Source: Ginsengibacter hankyongi (lineage in GTDB: Bacteria; Bacteroidota; Bacteroidia; Chitinophagales; Chitinophagaceae). From it: a stretch of DNA of 64,000 nt. The stretch is taken from positions 62,001 through 126,000 of the forward strand of contig NZ_VYQF01000011.1 in NCBI RefSeq assembly GCF_008710285.1, written 5' to 3'. Positions 35,819 to 47,100 of this stretch are shown here, piece by piece; position 1 is the first letter of the stretch, and every line of letters starts with the position of its first letter. The notes under the pieces were generated by a model. It had not been told where the DNA came from. It ran no database searches and saw nothing but the letters and a program-made list of their open reading frames with translations. The translations under genes were made by a program, and so were the position numbers.

Positions 35819-38800
35819 ATGAGACAAATCAAAATTAACGGAGTGATGAAGGCCGTACTGTGGGCTATCATATCCGTGTTTTTTTCTTTCACACAGTTAT
35901 CGGCGCAGAACGCCTCCACTAGAATAATAAAAGGTAAGGTGATCTCTAGCGTTTCGCAGGCTTCTGTACCTGGCGCTTCAGTCTCCGTTAAAGGAACACA
36001 TAATTCAGTTATTGCGGGGGATGACGGTGAATTTACTATTTATGCCCAAACGGGTGATATATTGGTTGTATCTTATGTAGGATTTAAATCGAAGGAAGTG
36101 AAGGTAGCCGCTGGAGAAAATACAATAAACATTGGTCTCACCCAAGATTACAGCAATCTGCAGGATGTTGTGGTAATTGGATATGGTAAAACGAGAAAAT
36201 CAGACTTAAGTAGTGCCGTAGGTACGATTTCAAATACAGAACTTACAAAAACCATAAATGTTACCCTTGATGAGGCACTGCAAGGTAAAGCAGCCAATGT
36301 ATATGTATCTCAAACCAGCGGCCAACCTGGTGCAGGCGCATCTGTTATTATAAGAGGGGTTAGCACGGTTACTGGTAATTATCAACCGCTATATGTAATA
36401 GATGGTGTTCAAATAAGGCCCAGCACCCCTACTGGTGGAACTTATAACCAACCATCAGGATATACTAATGAACTGGCTGGGTTAAATCCTGATGATATCG
36501 AAAATATAAGTGTACTGGAAGGGGCGGCAGCAACCTCAATATATGGCGCAGCGGGGGCAAACGGGGTCTTAATGATTACTACAAAACGTGGTAAGTCAGG
36601 ACAAACAAAAGTAAGTGCAAGTAGCTTGTTAACTTCGCAACAAAGGCCTACAGAAAGGCCCGTAATGAATTTGCAGGAATATGCAATATACATTCATAGG
36701 CTACAAGCGCTAGGATTAGTAGGTGCTGAGCCACCTGAATTAGGAGACCCTTCTCTATTAGGACCAGGAACAAACTGGCAGAACGCACTATTTCGCAATA
36801 CCCTCTTGCAAAAGCATTCATTAGCGATAAGTGGTGGTTCAGATAAAACAACCTTTTATTTATCAGGAGACTATTTGTCCCAGGATGGGGTTGCGCTGGG
36901 CTCAGGTTTTAATAGAGGATCTATAAGGCTGAATCTCGACAACCAGGCGAATAAGTGGCTTAAATTCGGGGTAAGTTTAAATGCATTTACAACAAAAGAA
37001 AAAGTGAATACCCTCAATGGAAACTTGATTAATATCGCTATTACTCAAAATCCAACTATACCTGTAAAAAATCCCGATGGTTCATTTGGCGGTCCTGCAC
37101 CAGCTCAGACGCAATATGCTCAAACGAATCCGGTTGCATTGGCGTTACTCAACAACAACTATAATACCTCTTTTGGGGGAATCGGAAATTTTTACCTCGA
37201 CATAAGTCCGATAAAGGGCTTGGTATGGCACACAGAAGTAAATGGCAACTATACATTTACTAATAATTACACTTTCAATCCTTATTATTCTCTTGGATCT
37301 TACCAGGGAAACAAAACTTCAGGCAGCAGGGCAAGCGGTAATAATTACTGGACATCGCTTAATACAAGAGTTCAGTATGATTTTGCAATTCAAAAACATG
37401 TTATTACGGCTATGGCCGGGCACGAAGCTGCCCACTACGCCTACCAGGGTTTAAGCGCTTCGGGCATTAATTATTCTACAAGTTTAATCCAGGAATTAAG
37501 CGTGGCGGACCCATTGTCTCCTCCGGGAACGAGTTATAGAGGTGATGGCGCCACTGAGTCATATTTTGGGCGCTTGAATTATACATACGACAATAAGTAT
37601 ATTGCGCAATTTGTAATAAGGAGAGATGGAAGCTCCAACTTTGGAGCAAACAATAGGTTCGGAACATTTCCCGCAGCGTCAGTTGCGTGGAAAATATCTG
37701 AAGAAAAATTCATGAAAAGTCTCACTTTTATCAATGATTTAAAACTAAGAGCTGAGTACGGCATCTCAGGAAATTCCGGTAACAACGGCAGCGCTATATA
37801 TTCTAATTTATATGCCGCATCCACAGTGTGGGGAGGTGGCCTTTTGCCGGCAAATTTTCAAAATCCGAATTTAAAATGGGAACAGGATAAATCCAAAAAC
37901 ATAGGGCTTGATCTTCATATGTTCAATAACCGGGTTGAAGTGATTGCAGATGCCTACATAAAAGATATTTCTAACCTTATATTGATTGCATCAGGATCGG
38001 ATGTTTTAGGCGGAAATATCAGTGGCGGATATGGGGGCCTTCTGAGCTGGCCTACTGAAAATTATGGCGGCATTCAAAACAGGGGTCTGGGTATTACACT
38101 TAATACCGTAAATGTTTCTACAAAGGACTTTCAATGGAAAACCGGTTTTAATTTTTCAATTGATAAGAATAAAGTAACAAAATTAGTAACCCCGCTTCTC
38201 ACAACCTATCAGTCTAATACAAACAGCCTGCAGGCCCAATTTCTTACCGAAGTTGGCCAGCCAATTGGTATGATCACTGGCTATATTGCTGAAGGGCTTT
38301 TTGCTGATTATAAGGATATAGCAGGCCATGCCATACAAACTTCTAATGGTATTTTAACAATTGATCCAAGACAGGGGTCATGGGTTGGCGATGTTAAGTT
38401 TAAAGATATTGCCGGAAAGGATACAATAATAAATGGAAAACATGAAAGTTTACCGGATGGAATTATTGACGCAAAAGACCGAAAAATACTTGGAAATCCA
38501 TGGCCAAAATTTACTTATAATTTCACGACCTCCTTTAGTTATAAGGGCTTCGATTTAAGTTTATTTTTCACAGGAGTATCGGGAAATCAAATACTCAACC
38601 TAACCCGTTATCAGAATGAAATGCCCCTTGGATCAGGCGTTTATAGCAACTATTACAAATCGGTGGCAAATTTTGCAGTGCCCAGTAGCCTGGACGCAGC
38701 GGATGCACTTACTGCAACATTAACCAATCCTGGTACAAAAATTTTCCGGCCCACACAAACGGACGCCAATGGAAATGTGAGGCTTTCTCAATGGGACATC

Positions 38801-39061
38801 GAAAATGGCTCATATCTTAAGTTAAAAAATGCACGCCTAGCATACCGGGTTCCGTCGAGGTACTTATCTTCTACTCACATTATAAGGGGTGCCACCATTA
38901 TTGCCCAGGCACAAAATGTCTTTACAATAACGAAGTACACGGGTTTTGATCCGGAAGTGGGAATGTATAACTATAAAGGTGTTACCAATATTATAGGATT
39001 GGATGAAGGTAGATATCCGGTTACAAGATCCTATTCAATAAGCCTGGCTTTAGACTTTTAA
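35819..39061 (+). CDS. SusC-like TonB-dependent outer-membrane transporter 1
   Basis: 1080 residues with a signal peptide ending near QLSAQ (residue 30). Order of parts: carboxypeptidase-regulatory-like domain (about 37-108, IIKGKVISSVSQASVPGASV), TonB-box-like VVVIGYGKTRKSDLS (about 117-131), plug domain (about 135-245 with QPLYVIDGVQIRP and TSIYGAAGANGVLMITTKRG), then a 22-strand barrel to the terminal YSISLALDF. It imports xylan oligosaccharides into the periplasm with its SusD partner encoded 23 bp downstream. Controlled by the operator-bearing promoter at 35517. Substrate inferred from the neighbouring enzymes. Confidence 0.95.
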   Translation: MRQIKINGVMKAVLWAIISVFFSFTQLSAQNASTRIIKGKVISSVSQASVPGASVSVKGTHNSVIAGDDGEFTIYAQTGDILVVSYVGFKSKEVKVAAGENTINIGLTQDYSNLQDVVVIGYGKTRKSDLSSAVGTISNTELTKTINVTLDEALQGKAANVYVSQTSGQPGAGASVIIRGVSTVTGNYQPLYVIDGVQIRPSTPTGGTYNQPSGYTNELAGLNPDDIENISVLEGAAATSIYGAAGANGVLMITTKRGKSGQTKVSASSLLTSQQRPTERPVMNLQEYAIYIHRLQALGLVGAEPPELGDPSLLGPGTNWQNALFRNTLLQKHSLAISGGSDKTTFYLSGDYLSQDGVALGSGFNRGSIRLNLDNQANKWLKFGVSLNAFTTKEKVNTLNGNLINIAITQNPTIPVKNPDGSFGGPAPAQTQYAQTNPVALALLNNNYNTSFGGIGNFYLDISPIKGLVWHTEVNGNYTFTNNYTFNPYYSLGSYQGNKTSGSRASGNNYWTSLNTRVQYDFAIQKHVITAMAGHEAAHYAYQGLSASGINYSTSLIQELSVADPLSPPGTSYRGDGATESYFGRLNYTYDNKYIAQFVIRRDGSSNFGANNRFGTFPAASVAWKISEEKFMKSLTFINDLKLRAEYGISGNSGNNGSAIYSNLYAASTVWGGGLLPANFQNPNLKWEQDKSKNIGLDLHMFNNRVEVIADAYIKDISNLILIASGSDVLGGNISGGYGGLLSWPTENYGGIQNRGLGITLNTVNVSTKDFQWKTGFNFSIDKNKVTKLVTPLLTTYQSNTNSLQAQFLTEVGQPIGMITGYIAEGLFADYKDIAGHAIQTSNGILTIDPRQGSWVGDVKFKDIAGKDTIINGKHESLPDGIIDAKDRKILGNPWPKFTYNFTTSFSYKGFDLSLFFTGVSGNQILNLTRYQNEMPLGSGVYSNYYKSVANFAVPSSLDAADALTATLTNPGTKIFRPTQTDANGNVRLSQWDIENGSYLKLKNARLAYRVPSRYLSSTHIIRGATIIAQAQNVFTITKYTGFDPEVGMYNYKGVTNIIGLDEGRYPVTRSYSISLALDF

Positions 39062-39084
39062 AATAAATCCGAAAAAAATAATTT

Positions 39085-40794
39085 ATGAAACAAAAAATAT
39101 TAATAGCAATTACATCTTTTGTGAGTTTCTTTTTCATACAAGGATGTAAAAAAGATTTTCTTAACCGGCCGCCCCAGTCTTCACTTACATCAGGAGTTTT
39201 TTACGCCACAGACGCCGACATTCTTACTGGCACAGGGGCTCTGTATAGCGTTTCATGGAGTTCTTACAACGGAACGCCCCTCAATGCTTTCGGGGATGTT
39301 TTGGGCGGTAACCTTATATGGGATAATTATCAAAACAGGGCTGCTTATATTAACTTCGCGATTTCAGCTACCGACCAAAGCGGATCTCTTTCCAGTACTT
39401 ACAATGCCTTCTGGTCTGAGATAGCAAATGCCAACGTTATTGCTTATAATATTCAACACGCTGCTCCGGGCGCATCTGTATCGGGTAAAAATTCCGGCTT
39501 GGCAGAATGCAGGTTTATGCGTGCAACGGCATATTATTATCTCGCGTTAAATTGGGGAGCCGTACCGATTATTTATGATAATATAAAACAGATTGGTGAC
39601 ACAGGTATTCGTAGAAATAACCTCGAAGATGTATGGAAATTAATTATTTCCGATCTGACCTGGGCAAAAGATCATTTGGGAGCGACACCTCTGCAGCCGG
39701 CCCGTATTACCAAGTGGAGTGCCGAAGGCATGTTAGCAAGGGCTTATCTGGTGAGGTCCGGTTTAGGTCAATCTGGAGGCACACGTGTTCAAAGTGATCT
39801 CGACAGTGCCAAATTTTATGCGGGCGATGTATGTAACAATAGTGGCTTAACATTAATGTCAAATTACTATGACCTTTTTACCAGTAAAAATTTCAGTGGT
39901 ACCAATGTTCCATCTGAAAGCTTGTTTTCTTTATTGTGGGTTCCGAATGGTGATTATTTTGCGCACAATCATATGCAGGCTAATCTTGCCTACTCTTCTA
40001 AAATAACTCAAACTGGTGATGGCTGGGGCAGCTCATTTGGCGCGTCTGCCAGTCTATTGCAATATTATTTCGATCCTGCGAATAAAGCAGATTCTATTCG
40101 CAGAAGGGCAACATTTTTTATGCCGAATACTTACTATCCGGATATTGATGTGGCAGATGGAGGCTGGAAAGTTGATACCACCTTATTCAATAATTCCAAA
40201 ATATACGTACCTGGTCAGTCCGGCAACGGAAATACCAATGACAGGGCTTTCGTAAAAAAATATGTAATTGGTTCTCCCGCTGACAATGGCGGAATCGGCG
40301 GAACACAGAATATAAATTTAAATACCTATATGTTTAGGCTTGCCGAGGTATACCTGATATATGCGAATGCAATTTTGGGTAATAACGCATCAACATCTGA
40401 CCCGGAAGCATTGAAATATTTTAACGCTGTAAGATTACGGGCTGGAATTGCCCCAAAATCATCTATTACATACGCAGATATTTTCCAGGAAAAGAAAGTT
40501 GAATTTGCCTTCGAGGGCAACGCCTGGTACGACTGGAAGCAGTGGTATTATTTTGACCCAACTAAGGCGTTGCAATACTTCAGTACACAGGACAGGGGAC
40601 CTTATAATATTTCTTATAATAATGGGAATCCATTTATTACTTTCTTTGGCCCAGATAATAAAACACCTGGTACCGTTACTTATCCTATTACGCCAAATAC
40701 TGTAGATGCTCCTTACCCCGAGACATCACTTTTGGTAACGCCATCCTTAGCGCTACCGCCCGTACCTTTTGATTTTAGCAAACTGAAATATTAA
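39085..40794 (+). CDS. SusD/RagB-like surface glycan-binding lipoprotein 1
   Basis: 569 residues. A lipoprotein signal peptide ends at Cys21 (FIQGCKKDF). The SusD N-terminal TPR region (NRPPQSSLTSGVFYATDADI, RFMRATAYYYLALNWGAVPII) and C-terminal RagB domain (YMFRLAEVYLIYANAILG, FNAVRLRAGIAP, KKVEFAFEGNAWYDWKQW) are present in order. It forms the lid of the SusC1 channel at the cell surface and captures oligosaccharides. It is followed within 24 bp by a TIG-domain lipoprotein gene, as in many xylan loci. Confidence 0.95.
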   Translation: MKQKILIAITSFVSFFFIQGCKKDFLNRPPQSSLTSGVFYATDADILTGTGALYSVSWSSYNGTPLNAFGDVLGGNLIWDNYQNRAAYINFAISATDQSGSLSSTYNAFWSEIANANVIAYNIQHAAPGASVSGKNSGLAECRFMRATAYYYLALNWGAVPIIYDNIKQIGDTGIRRNNLEDVWKLIISDLTWAKDHLGATPLQPARITKWSAEGMLARAYLVRSGLGQSGGTRVQSDLDSAKFYAGDVCNNSGLTLMSNYYDLFTSKNFSGTNVPSESLFSLLWVPNGDYFAHNHMQANLAYSSKITQTGDGWGSSFGASASLLQYYFDPANKADSIRRRATFFMPNTYYPDIDVADGGWKVDTTLFNNSKIYVPGQSGNGNTNDRAFVKKYVIGSPADNGGIGGTQNINLNTYMFRLAEVYLIYANAILGNNASTSDPEALKYFNAVRLRAGIAPKSSITYADIFQEKKVEFAFEGNAWYDWKQWYYFDPTKALQYFSTQDRGPYNISYNNGNPFITFFGPDNKTPGTVTYPITPNTVDAPYPETSLLVTPSLALPPVPFDFSKLKY

Positions 40795-40818
40795 GAACCT
40801 CATTTTAAATAAATTGAT

Positions 40819-42306
40819 ATGAAACAAATAGGACTATTGATAATTATAGCAGGAGGTATATTTTTTTCCTGCAAAAAAAATGAATCTGGTTCGGGACAGC
40901 CAGTAATCACAAACGTAAGAAGCGTTGACACCACAAAACGTGATAGTTCATTTACCAAGGCGATTCCAGGCACTCTTATCGTAATACAAGGAAATAATTT
41001 TGATGGATTAGAGGCTGTATTTTTCAACGATACATCCGCGTACTTTAATCCGTCCTTTGCAACCAATACAAATATAATCGTTACTATACCGGCAACTGCC
41101 CAAACGGCTGCAACGGACCCAACAGTTCCGAGCATTATTAAAGTGGTAACTAATCATGGAACGGCAACATACTCTTTCCAGCTTTATTTGCCTCCTCCGG
41201 CCATAACTTCTATTTCCTTTGATAATAGCGGAACGATGGTTTTCATTAACGGATATAATTTCAAAGGTGTTAAGAAAATTACATTCCCTGTGCCCGGTGC
41301 CGACACCGCACTTTCCTATTCAGTTAATAAAGAGTTTACCCAGATAACTGCGGCGATACCTCCGGGAGCTGCTTTTAACGATTCTCTACGTGTTTATGCC
41401 ACTTTTGGAGTTGGCGCATTTTCTTATCCGCCTCCCATGATTATCACTTCAGTTTCCAATGAAAACAGCACAGCAGGTACAATAATCACGTTAAACGGGA
41501 CAAATTTTGTTGGTATCAGCGACGTAATCTTTCCGGGAAATATTATGGGGACGAATTTGCAAATTGCCGGCGTTAATCAGTTGTCCGTTACTGTGCCTCC
41601 GGGAATCACCACTACCGATTCCTTGAGATTAAGCGGTACATTGGGTAAAGCAGCTTCACCTCAACTTTTTGATTCGTATATCACCCACCCGTCACCTGGT
41701 TACTTGTCTACCTTTGATGTTCAATACAACACTGACAACACAGGTTTCGTGGGCTGGACAGGTGGTTATGCTGATGCTCCAACCACATCAGCCAATTATC
41801 CCGGAGGAACGGGCGCTTCAGCAGTTTTGTTGCAATCAATTGCAATGCCAGCGAATGCTGGTCCAACCTCTCAAGGCAATCCTGGGCTCTTGCAACTAAA
41901 CGCTGTGCCGTGGGTGTCTAATACAGGCACTTCAATAAATAGTTATTCACTAAAATTTGAGCTTTTCGTTAAAACTCCATGGACTTCCGGAGAACTATGG
42001 ATTGCAGTTGGTGGATGGTATGGATGGAGCTCTTATACGGCAAGATATGCTCCGTGGGAAACGGCTGCAAGTGGCAAATTTCAGCCAACGGGGTGGGTAA
42101 CTGTAACTATTCCTCTGACAAAATTCATTAAAGGAAATGAATTTTGGCAAACATCATGGAACCCGGCAGGAGCGGCTGCTTCGAAGTTCTCAGATTATCC
42201 TGCAACGGCCTTAGGTTTCCTTATTGCAAATGATCAACCAAAGGCAGTTCCGGCAAATAGTATAAACCTCGCTATAGACAATGTTAGAATTGTAAAGGGG
42301 CAATAA
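40819..42306 (+). CDS. Surface glycan-binding lipoprotein with IPT/TIG domains (SGBP-like)
   Basis: 495 residues, lipobox Cys18 (IFFSCKKNES). Three IPT/TIG-type Ig repeats can be followed (about 28-110, 115-200, 203-285), each with a GTxIxIxGxNF-like start: GTLIVIQGNNFDGLEAVFF, GTMVFINGYNFKGVKKI and GTIITLNGTNFVGISDV. The C-terminal 200 residues form a different beta-sandwich (WTGGYADAPTTSANYPGG to the end) with many Trp/Tyr, probably the glycan-binding face. This layout matches SusE-position surface glycan-binding proteins of xylan loci. It would stand on the cell surface and hold xylan for the adjacent enzyme and transporter. Confidence 0.85.
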   Translation: MKQIGLLIIIAGGIFFSCKKNESGSGQPVITNVRSVDTTKRDSSFTKAIPGTLIVIQGNNFDGLEAVFFNDTSAYFNPSFATNTNIIVTIPATAQTAATDPTVPSIIKVVTNHGTATYSFQLYLPPPAITSISFDNSGTMVFINGYNFKGVKKITFPVPGADTALSYSVNKEFTQITAAIPPGAAFNDSLRVYATFGVGAFSYPPPMIITSVSNENSTAGTIITLNGTNFVGISDVIFPGNIMGTNLQIAGVNQLSVTVPPGITTTDSLRLSGTLGKAASPQLFDSYITHPSPGYLSTFDVQYNTDNTGFVGWTGGYADAPTTSANYPGGTGASAVLLQSIAMPANAGPTSQGNPGLLQLNAVPWVSNTGTSINSYSLKFELFVKTPWTSGELWIAVGGWYGWSSYTARYAPWETAASGKFQPTGWVTVTIPLTKFIKGNEFWQTSWNPAGAAASKFSDYPATALGFLIANDQPKAVPANSINLAIDNVRIVKGQ

Positions 42307-42309
42307 TGA

Positions 42310-44076
42310 ATGGTGAAAAAGAATTTTAAAATGGAAAAATTATCATCGGCCTCAATTCTTTTTGTTGTGTTACTAAACATAAGTTGTAAAAAGAATTCGT
42401 TGGCTGGCGGCGGTGGGGGAGGTATTAATCCTCCCCCACCAACTGATAGTGTTTATAATCCTACAGACCCTTCTTTAACTTCAACCATCGGGTTTTTTAA
42501 CGAAGGATGGAAACCAAAATCTTTTACCGTGCCCGACGTCATTGCCGGGTCGGTTGCCTCAAATTCAGCAACAGATTCCTTAACGATTGATGTAAATAAG
42601 GTACTCGTTAAGGTACCCCCCTACGTTTATGGGGCCAATTCAAATTTATGGAGCGGGCAAACGGTTAACCAGCCTGCTTTAATGCAATACCTTACCGATC
42701 TTTCTCCCAACATAATCCGCGGCCCTGGCGGTAGCATCAGTGATGTTTATTTCTGGAACGGTACAGATGCAAATCCCTCTCCCCCTGATGCGCCAGCTAG
42801 CCTGCTTAATTCGGCGGGAATAGCCACCACCGCCAGCTACTGGTATGGTGGTAACAATGCGTCGTGGACATTTAGTCTCAGCAACTATTATAATCTACTT
42901 GCACAGACAAATAGCACGGGAATCATTACTGTAAATTATGGCTATGCACGCTATGGTACAAGTGCCAATCCTGTAGCAACGGCGGCGCACCTGGCAGCTG
43001 ATTGGGTAAGATATGATAAAGGCAGGACAAAATATTGGGAGATTGGAAATGAAAATTATGGGAATTGGGAAGCGGGCTACAATATCGATCCGGCTAAAAA
43101 TAAGGATGGGCAGCCGGCCACAATATCCGGCGCTGTTTATGGCAGCCATGTAAAAATATTTGTAGACTCGATGAAGACCGCAGCACAGGAAACAGGCGCC
43201 ACTATTTACATCGGTGCAGTGTTATACCAGCAACTGCCTGCGAATTTTGACTATACGTCAATTAAAACATGGAATCTTGGGGTGTTACAAAATGCCGGCA
43301 GTAAAGTAGATTATTTTATTGTACATGATTACTTTACCGCTTATGCCGCCAATTCTTCCGTGTCGGACATTTTAAATACAGGAGCTACAATTCCTGCTGG
43401 CGTAATGTCTTATGTGAGCCAGCAATTAACTGCTTCCGGAGTGGGATTAAAACCCGTTGCCTTTACTGAGTGGAATATCCAGGCGATCGGTTCCAAACAA
43501 AGTGTTTCTTATATTTCAGGTATCCACGCGGCAAAAACGATCGGTGCCATTATTAAAAATAATTTTGGCGAGGCAAGCCGGTGGGATATTGCCAACGGTT
43601 ATGCAAACGGCGACGATCAGGGCATGTTTAATAATGGTGACGAGCCGGGGGCTCCTCTGTGGAATCCACGGCCATCATTTTATTACCTGTACTATTTTCA
43701 GAAATTTTTTGGCGACCGAATGGTATTTGATACGCTTAAAGCGCTAAATTCAGATATTACTACCTATTCTTCAACATTTTCTTCAGGCCAGGCGGCAACT
43801 GTTATTATCAATTCAGCGGGCTTGAGCCATGTGGTTGCTATTGACTTTAAGCATTTTCCTGCCGGCAGTAAATATTACTGGTATGTGCTTACGGGCGGAA
43901 CAGATAACGCCCCATTTTCAAGCCAGGTATTTGTTAATGGAAATGGACCTTCTACGGCAACTGGTGGACCCTTGAACTACAGCTCGCTTAAAGCTTATTC
44001 AGCAAATCTTAATGGTACTATAAAAATCAATGTACCTCCATTAAGTGTGATTTATTTGGTTGCAGATAAAAAATAG
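42310..44076 (+). CDS. Surface lipoprotein, clan GH-A-like glycoside hydrolase of unresolved family
   Basis: 588 residues. A lipoprotein signal ends at Cys26 (LLNISC; Cys19 if the start is the ATG at 42331) and is followed by a Gly6/Pro4 linker. The rest reads as a TIM-barrel glycosidase: IIRGPGGSISDVYFW, ITVNYGYARYG, putative acid/base Glu248 in YWEIGNENYGNWEAGY, VDYFIVHDYF, putative nucleophile Glu387 in PVAFTEWNIQ, and a C-terminal beta domain. It resembles GH51/GH39/GH44-type folds but I cannot place it in a family. Only 3 bp separate it from the SGBP gene, so translation is probably coupled. As the only lipid-anchored enzyme of the locus, it is the likely surface endo-acting enzyme. Confidence 0.7.
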   Translation: MVKKNFKMEKLSSASILFVVLLNISCKKNSLAGGGGGGINPPPPTDSVYNPTDPSLTSTIGFFNEGWKPKSFTVPDVIAGSVASNSATDSLTIDVNKVLVKVPPYVYGANSNLWSGQTVNQPALMQYLTDLSPNIIRGPGGSISDVYFWNGTDANPSPPDAPASLLNSAGIATTASYWYGGNNASWTFSLSNYYNLLAQTNSTGIITVNYGYARYGTSANPVATAAHLAADWVRYDKGRTKYWEIGNENYGNWEAGYNIDPAKNKDGQPATISGAVYGSHVKIFVDSMKTAAQETGATIYIGAVLYQQLPANFDYTSIKTWNLGVLQNAGSKVDYFIVHDYFTAYAANSSVSDILNTGATIPAGVMSYVSQQLTASGVGLKPVAFTEWNIQAIGSKQSVSYISGIHAAKTIGAIIKNNFGEASRWDIANGYANGDDQGMFNNGDEPGAPLWNPRPSFYYLYYFQKFFGDRMVFDTLKALNSDITTYSSTFSSGQAATVIINSAGLSHVVAIDFKHFPAGSKYYWYVLTGGTDNAPFSSQVFVNGNGPSTATGGPLNYSSLKAYSANLNGTIKINVPPLSVIYLVADKK

Positions 44077-44110
44077 ACCGGCGTTATTTTATTTAAGGAT
44101 AAGGGAAACC

Positions 44111-44135
44111 ATAATTTTTATTTAATAAAAATTAT
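44111..44135. repeat. AT-only perfect palindrome before the FG-GAP lipoprotein gene
   Basis: A 25-base perfect palindrome (12-base arms beginning ATAATTTTTATT, one central base) made only of A and T lies 35 bp after the GH-A-like gene and 40 bp before the next GTG start. It could be a weak terminator, a promoter-melting region or chance in AT-rich DNA. Confidence 0.35.
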
Positions 44136-44175
44136 CGTTTCATGTTTATATTAGTTGATTGCTTAAAAATATTTA

Positions 44176-47100
44176 GTGAGAAATCTTATTATATCGTTCA
44201 TCCTGCTTTCATTAATTACCTCCTGCGCTTCACCCAAAAAGCGCAACGGTTTATTTTTTTCCATTTTGCCTTCATCCCAAACAGGTGTTGATTTTAATAA
44301 TGCAATCGTCGAAAATGATTCAACGAACATGTTTGTAAATGAATATACGTATATGGGCGGTGGCGTAGGTATAGGCGACTTTAATAACGATGGCTTGCCT
44401 GACATATTCTTTACAGGCAGCCAGGTAAATTGCGCATTGTATATTAATAAAGGCAATATGCATTTTGAAGATATTACAAAAAGCGCCGGCGTAACAACTA
44501 GTGCGTGGTGCACAGGCGTAAGCATTGTTGATATTAATAATGACGGGTGGCCCGATATTTACGTTTCCGTATCAGGCAATGTGCCTGGGAACAAAAGAAA
44601 AAACCTGTTATATATTAATCAACATAACCTCACCTTTAAGGAAGAAGCGGCAGAATATGGGCTTGCAGATTCATCTTATTCCACCCAGGCAGTTTTTTTT
44701 GATTACGACAAAGATGGAAGGTTGGACATGTACCTGCTGAATCATACATTAAATGATCATAGGCCAAATGATATTCGGGATAACAGAATTGACAGCGATG
44801 CAATAGCAGCAGATAAATTATATCATAATGAAGGTATATCGGCGGGCATGGACCACCCTGTATTTAAAGATGTGTCTAAACAAGCCGGCATTATAGAGGA
44901 CGGCAATGGCCTTGGTGTTACCGTCAGCGATTATAACGGTGACGGATACCCGGATATATATGTTGCCAATGATTACATAAAAAATGATCTTCTTTGGCTT
45001 AATAATAAGAATGGAACATTCAGTAACTGCATAAGTTCTGCAATAAAGCACCAAAGTTACTCCAGCATGGGTGCCGATGCTGCTGATTTAAATAATGATG
45101 ATAAGACAGACATTATAACGCTTGATATGCAGCCGGAAACAAGTGAACGAAAAAAAATGATGTATTCGTTTTTAAATGACCAACGCCACCAATTGGAAAT
45201 GGATAAAGGTTATCAGCCGGAATATATTCACAACATGCTGCAGTTAAATAACGGTACAAGACAAATGAACAATCGGAAAGAACCCTTTTTCAGCGAAATT
45301 GGCGAAATGGCCGGAATTGCCGAAACTGACTGGAGTTGGAGTGTTTTGATTGCGGACCTGGACAATGATGGGTGGAAAGACGTACACATAACGAATGGCC
45401 TGGGAAGGGATCCAACCAATATCGACTTCCTTGAATACCGTCATCAGACCGTTATGGCCAGTGGAATTCCGGATAATGACCCTGCCCAGATCAAAATTTT
45501 TATGGATCACCTGGCTCAGTTAGGAAGTGTTTCACTAAACAATTATTTATATTTAAACAACGGTGGATTATCCTTCCAGGATATTTCAGCAGCCGTAGGA
45601 ATAAATCAAAAATCGATATCTAACGGTGCCGCCTATGTGGACCTGGATAATGACGGCAATCTTGATCTTGTTACCAACAACATAAATGGTAACGCATTTA
45701 TTATTCATAATGAGATGGGTGCACAAACTGATACTCTTAAAAAAAATAGTTACCTGGAAATTAAATTGAATGGAGATACATTAAATAAAGAAGGGATTGG
45801 CACTGTGTTGTATGCTTATTCAAATGGTGTAACACAAATGCTGGAACAATACCCTGTACGAGGCTATTTATCAACCGTAGACAGCAGGCTGCATTTTGGA
45901 TTTGGTCAACATAATTGCGATTCACTAAAGATCACCTGGCCCGACGGAAAAATGCAATTGATAAAACACCCTCCATTAAATAAAATATTGTTCGTTAGCT
46001 ATAAAAATGCAGCTCTTGAAAACGCACGAACTGATTCGATTTCCGATTCAAATTTTGCAGATGTTACTCAAAGCCTGAATATAGATTTCCAACATAAAGA
46101 AACCACGTTTTTTGATTATGGTTTTCAGCCGCTTCTTCAACAAAAGTATTCGCAGGAAGGGCCATTCTTAAGCACGGGAGACATGAACGGTGACGGGCTT
46201 GAAGATTTTTTTATCGGTGGTGCCTTTAAACAATCGGGCAATGTGTTTTTGCAACAAAAAAACGGCACATTTAAAAGCAAAGATCTTACCACAGGTACCA
46301 AATACGAAGAAGATATGCAGAGTGTTTTATTTGACGCTAACGGTGACGGTTATCCTGATCTATTCATTGCCGGCGGCAGCAGCGAATTTGACCCCACCTC
46401 TTCTTTTTACCGCCCACGCCTTTATCTTAATGATGGAAAAGGAAATTTCAAATCAGACAGTCTTGCATTTTCGCCAATTATCCGTACTCCAGCAAAAGCC
46501 ATTGCTATTGCTGATATGGATGGCGATGGTGACATGGACATTTTTATTGGCGGAAGAGTGACGCTAGGTACGTATCCCTTTCCACCTCGAAGTTATTTGT
46601 TACGAAATGATAGGGGCAGGTTTACCGATGTCACAAGGTCCGTTTGCCCGGAACTCGAAGATATTGGACTTATAAATTCTGCACAGTGGATAGACATAGA
46701 TGGAGATAAAAAACCAGAACTTATTATGGCAGTAGATTGGGCTCCCATACGTATTTTTAAGAACAATGGAACGACGCTTACTGAAATTACCACTCAGACA
46801 GGATTACAAAATTTTCCAGGACTCTGGAGAAGTTTTGTCGTTACAGACATAGATCATGATGGCGACCTGGATATAGTTGCAGGCAACATAGGATTAAACA
46901 ATCCGTACCACATCAACCAACAACAGCCTGCAGAATTAATTGCAAAAGATTTTGACGGAAATGGTACGATCGAGGATATTTTATGTTATTACATTAAGGA
47001 TAATAGCGGCAAATACATTTTATCATCTGGTATTTCCAGGGACGATTGGGCGAGACAAATGCCCTCCATCAAAAAAAAGTATGAGCAAAACAGTTCATAT

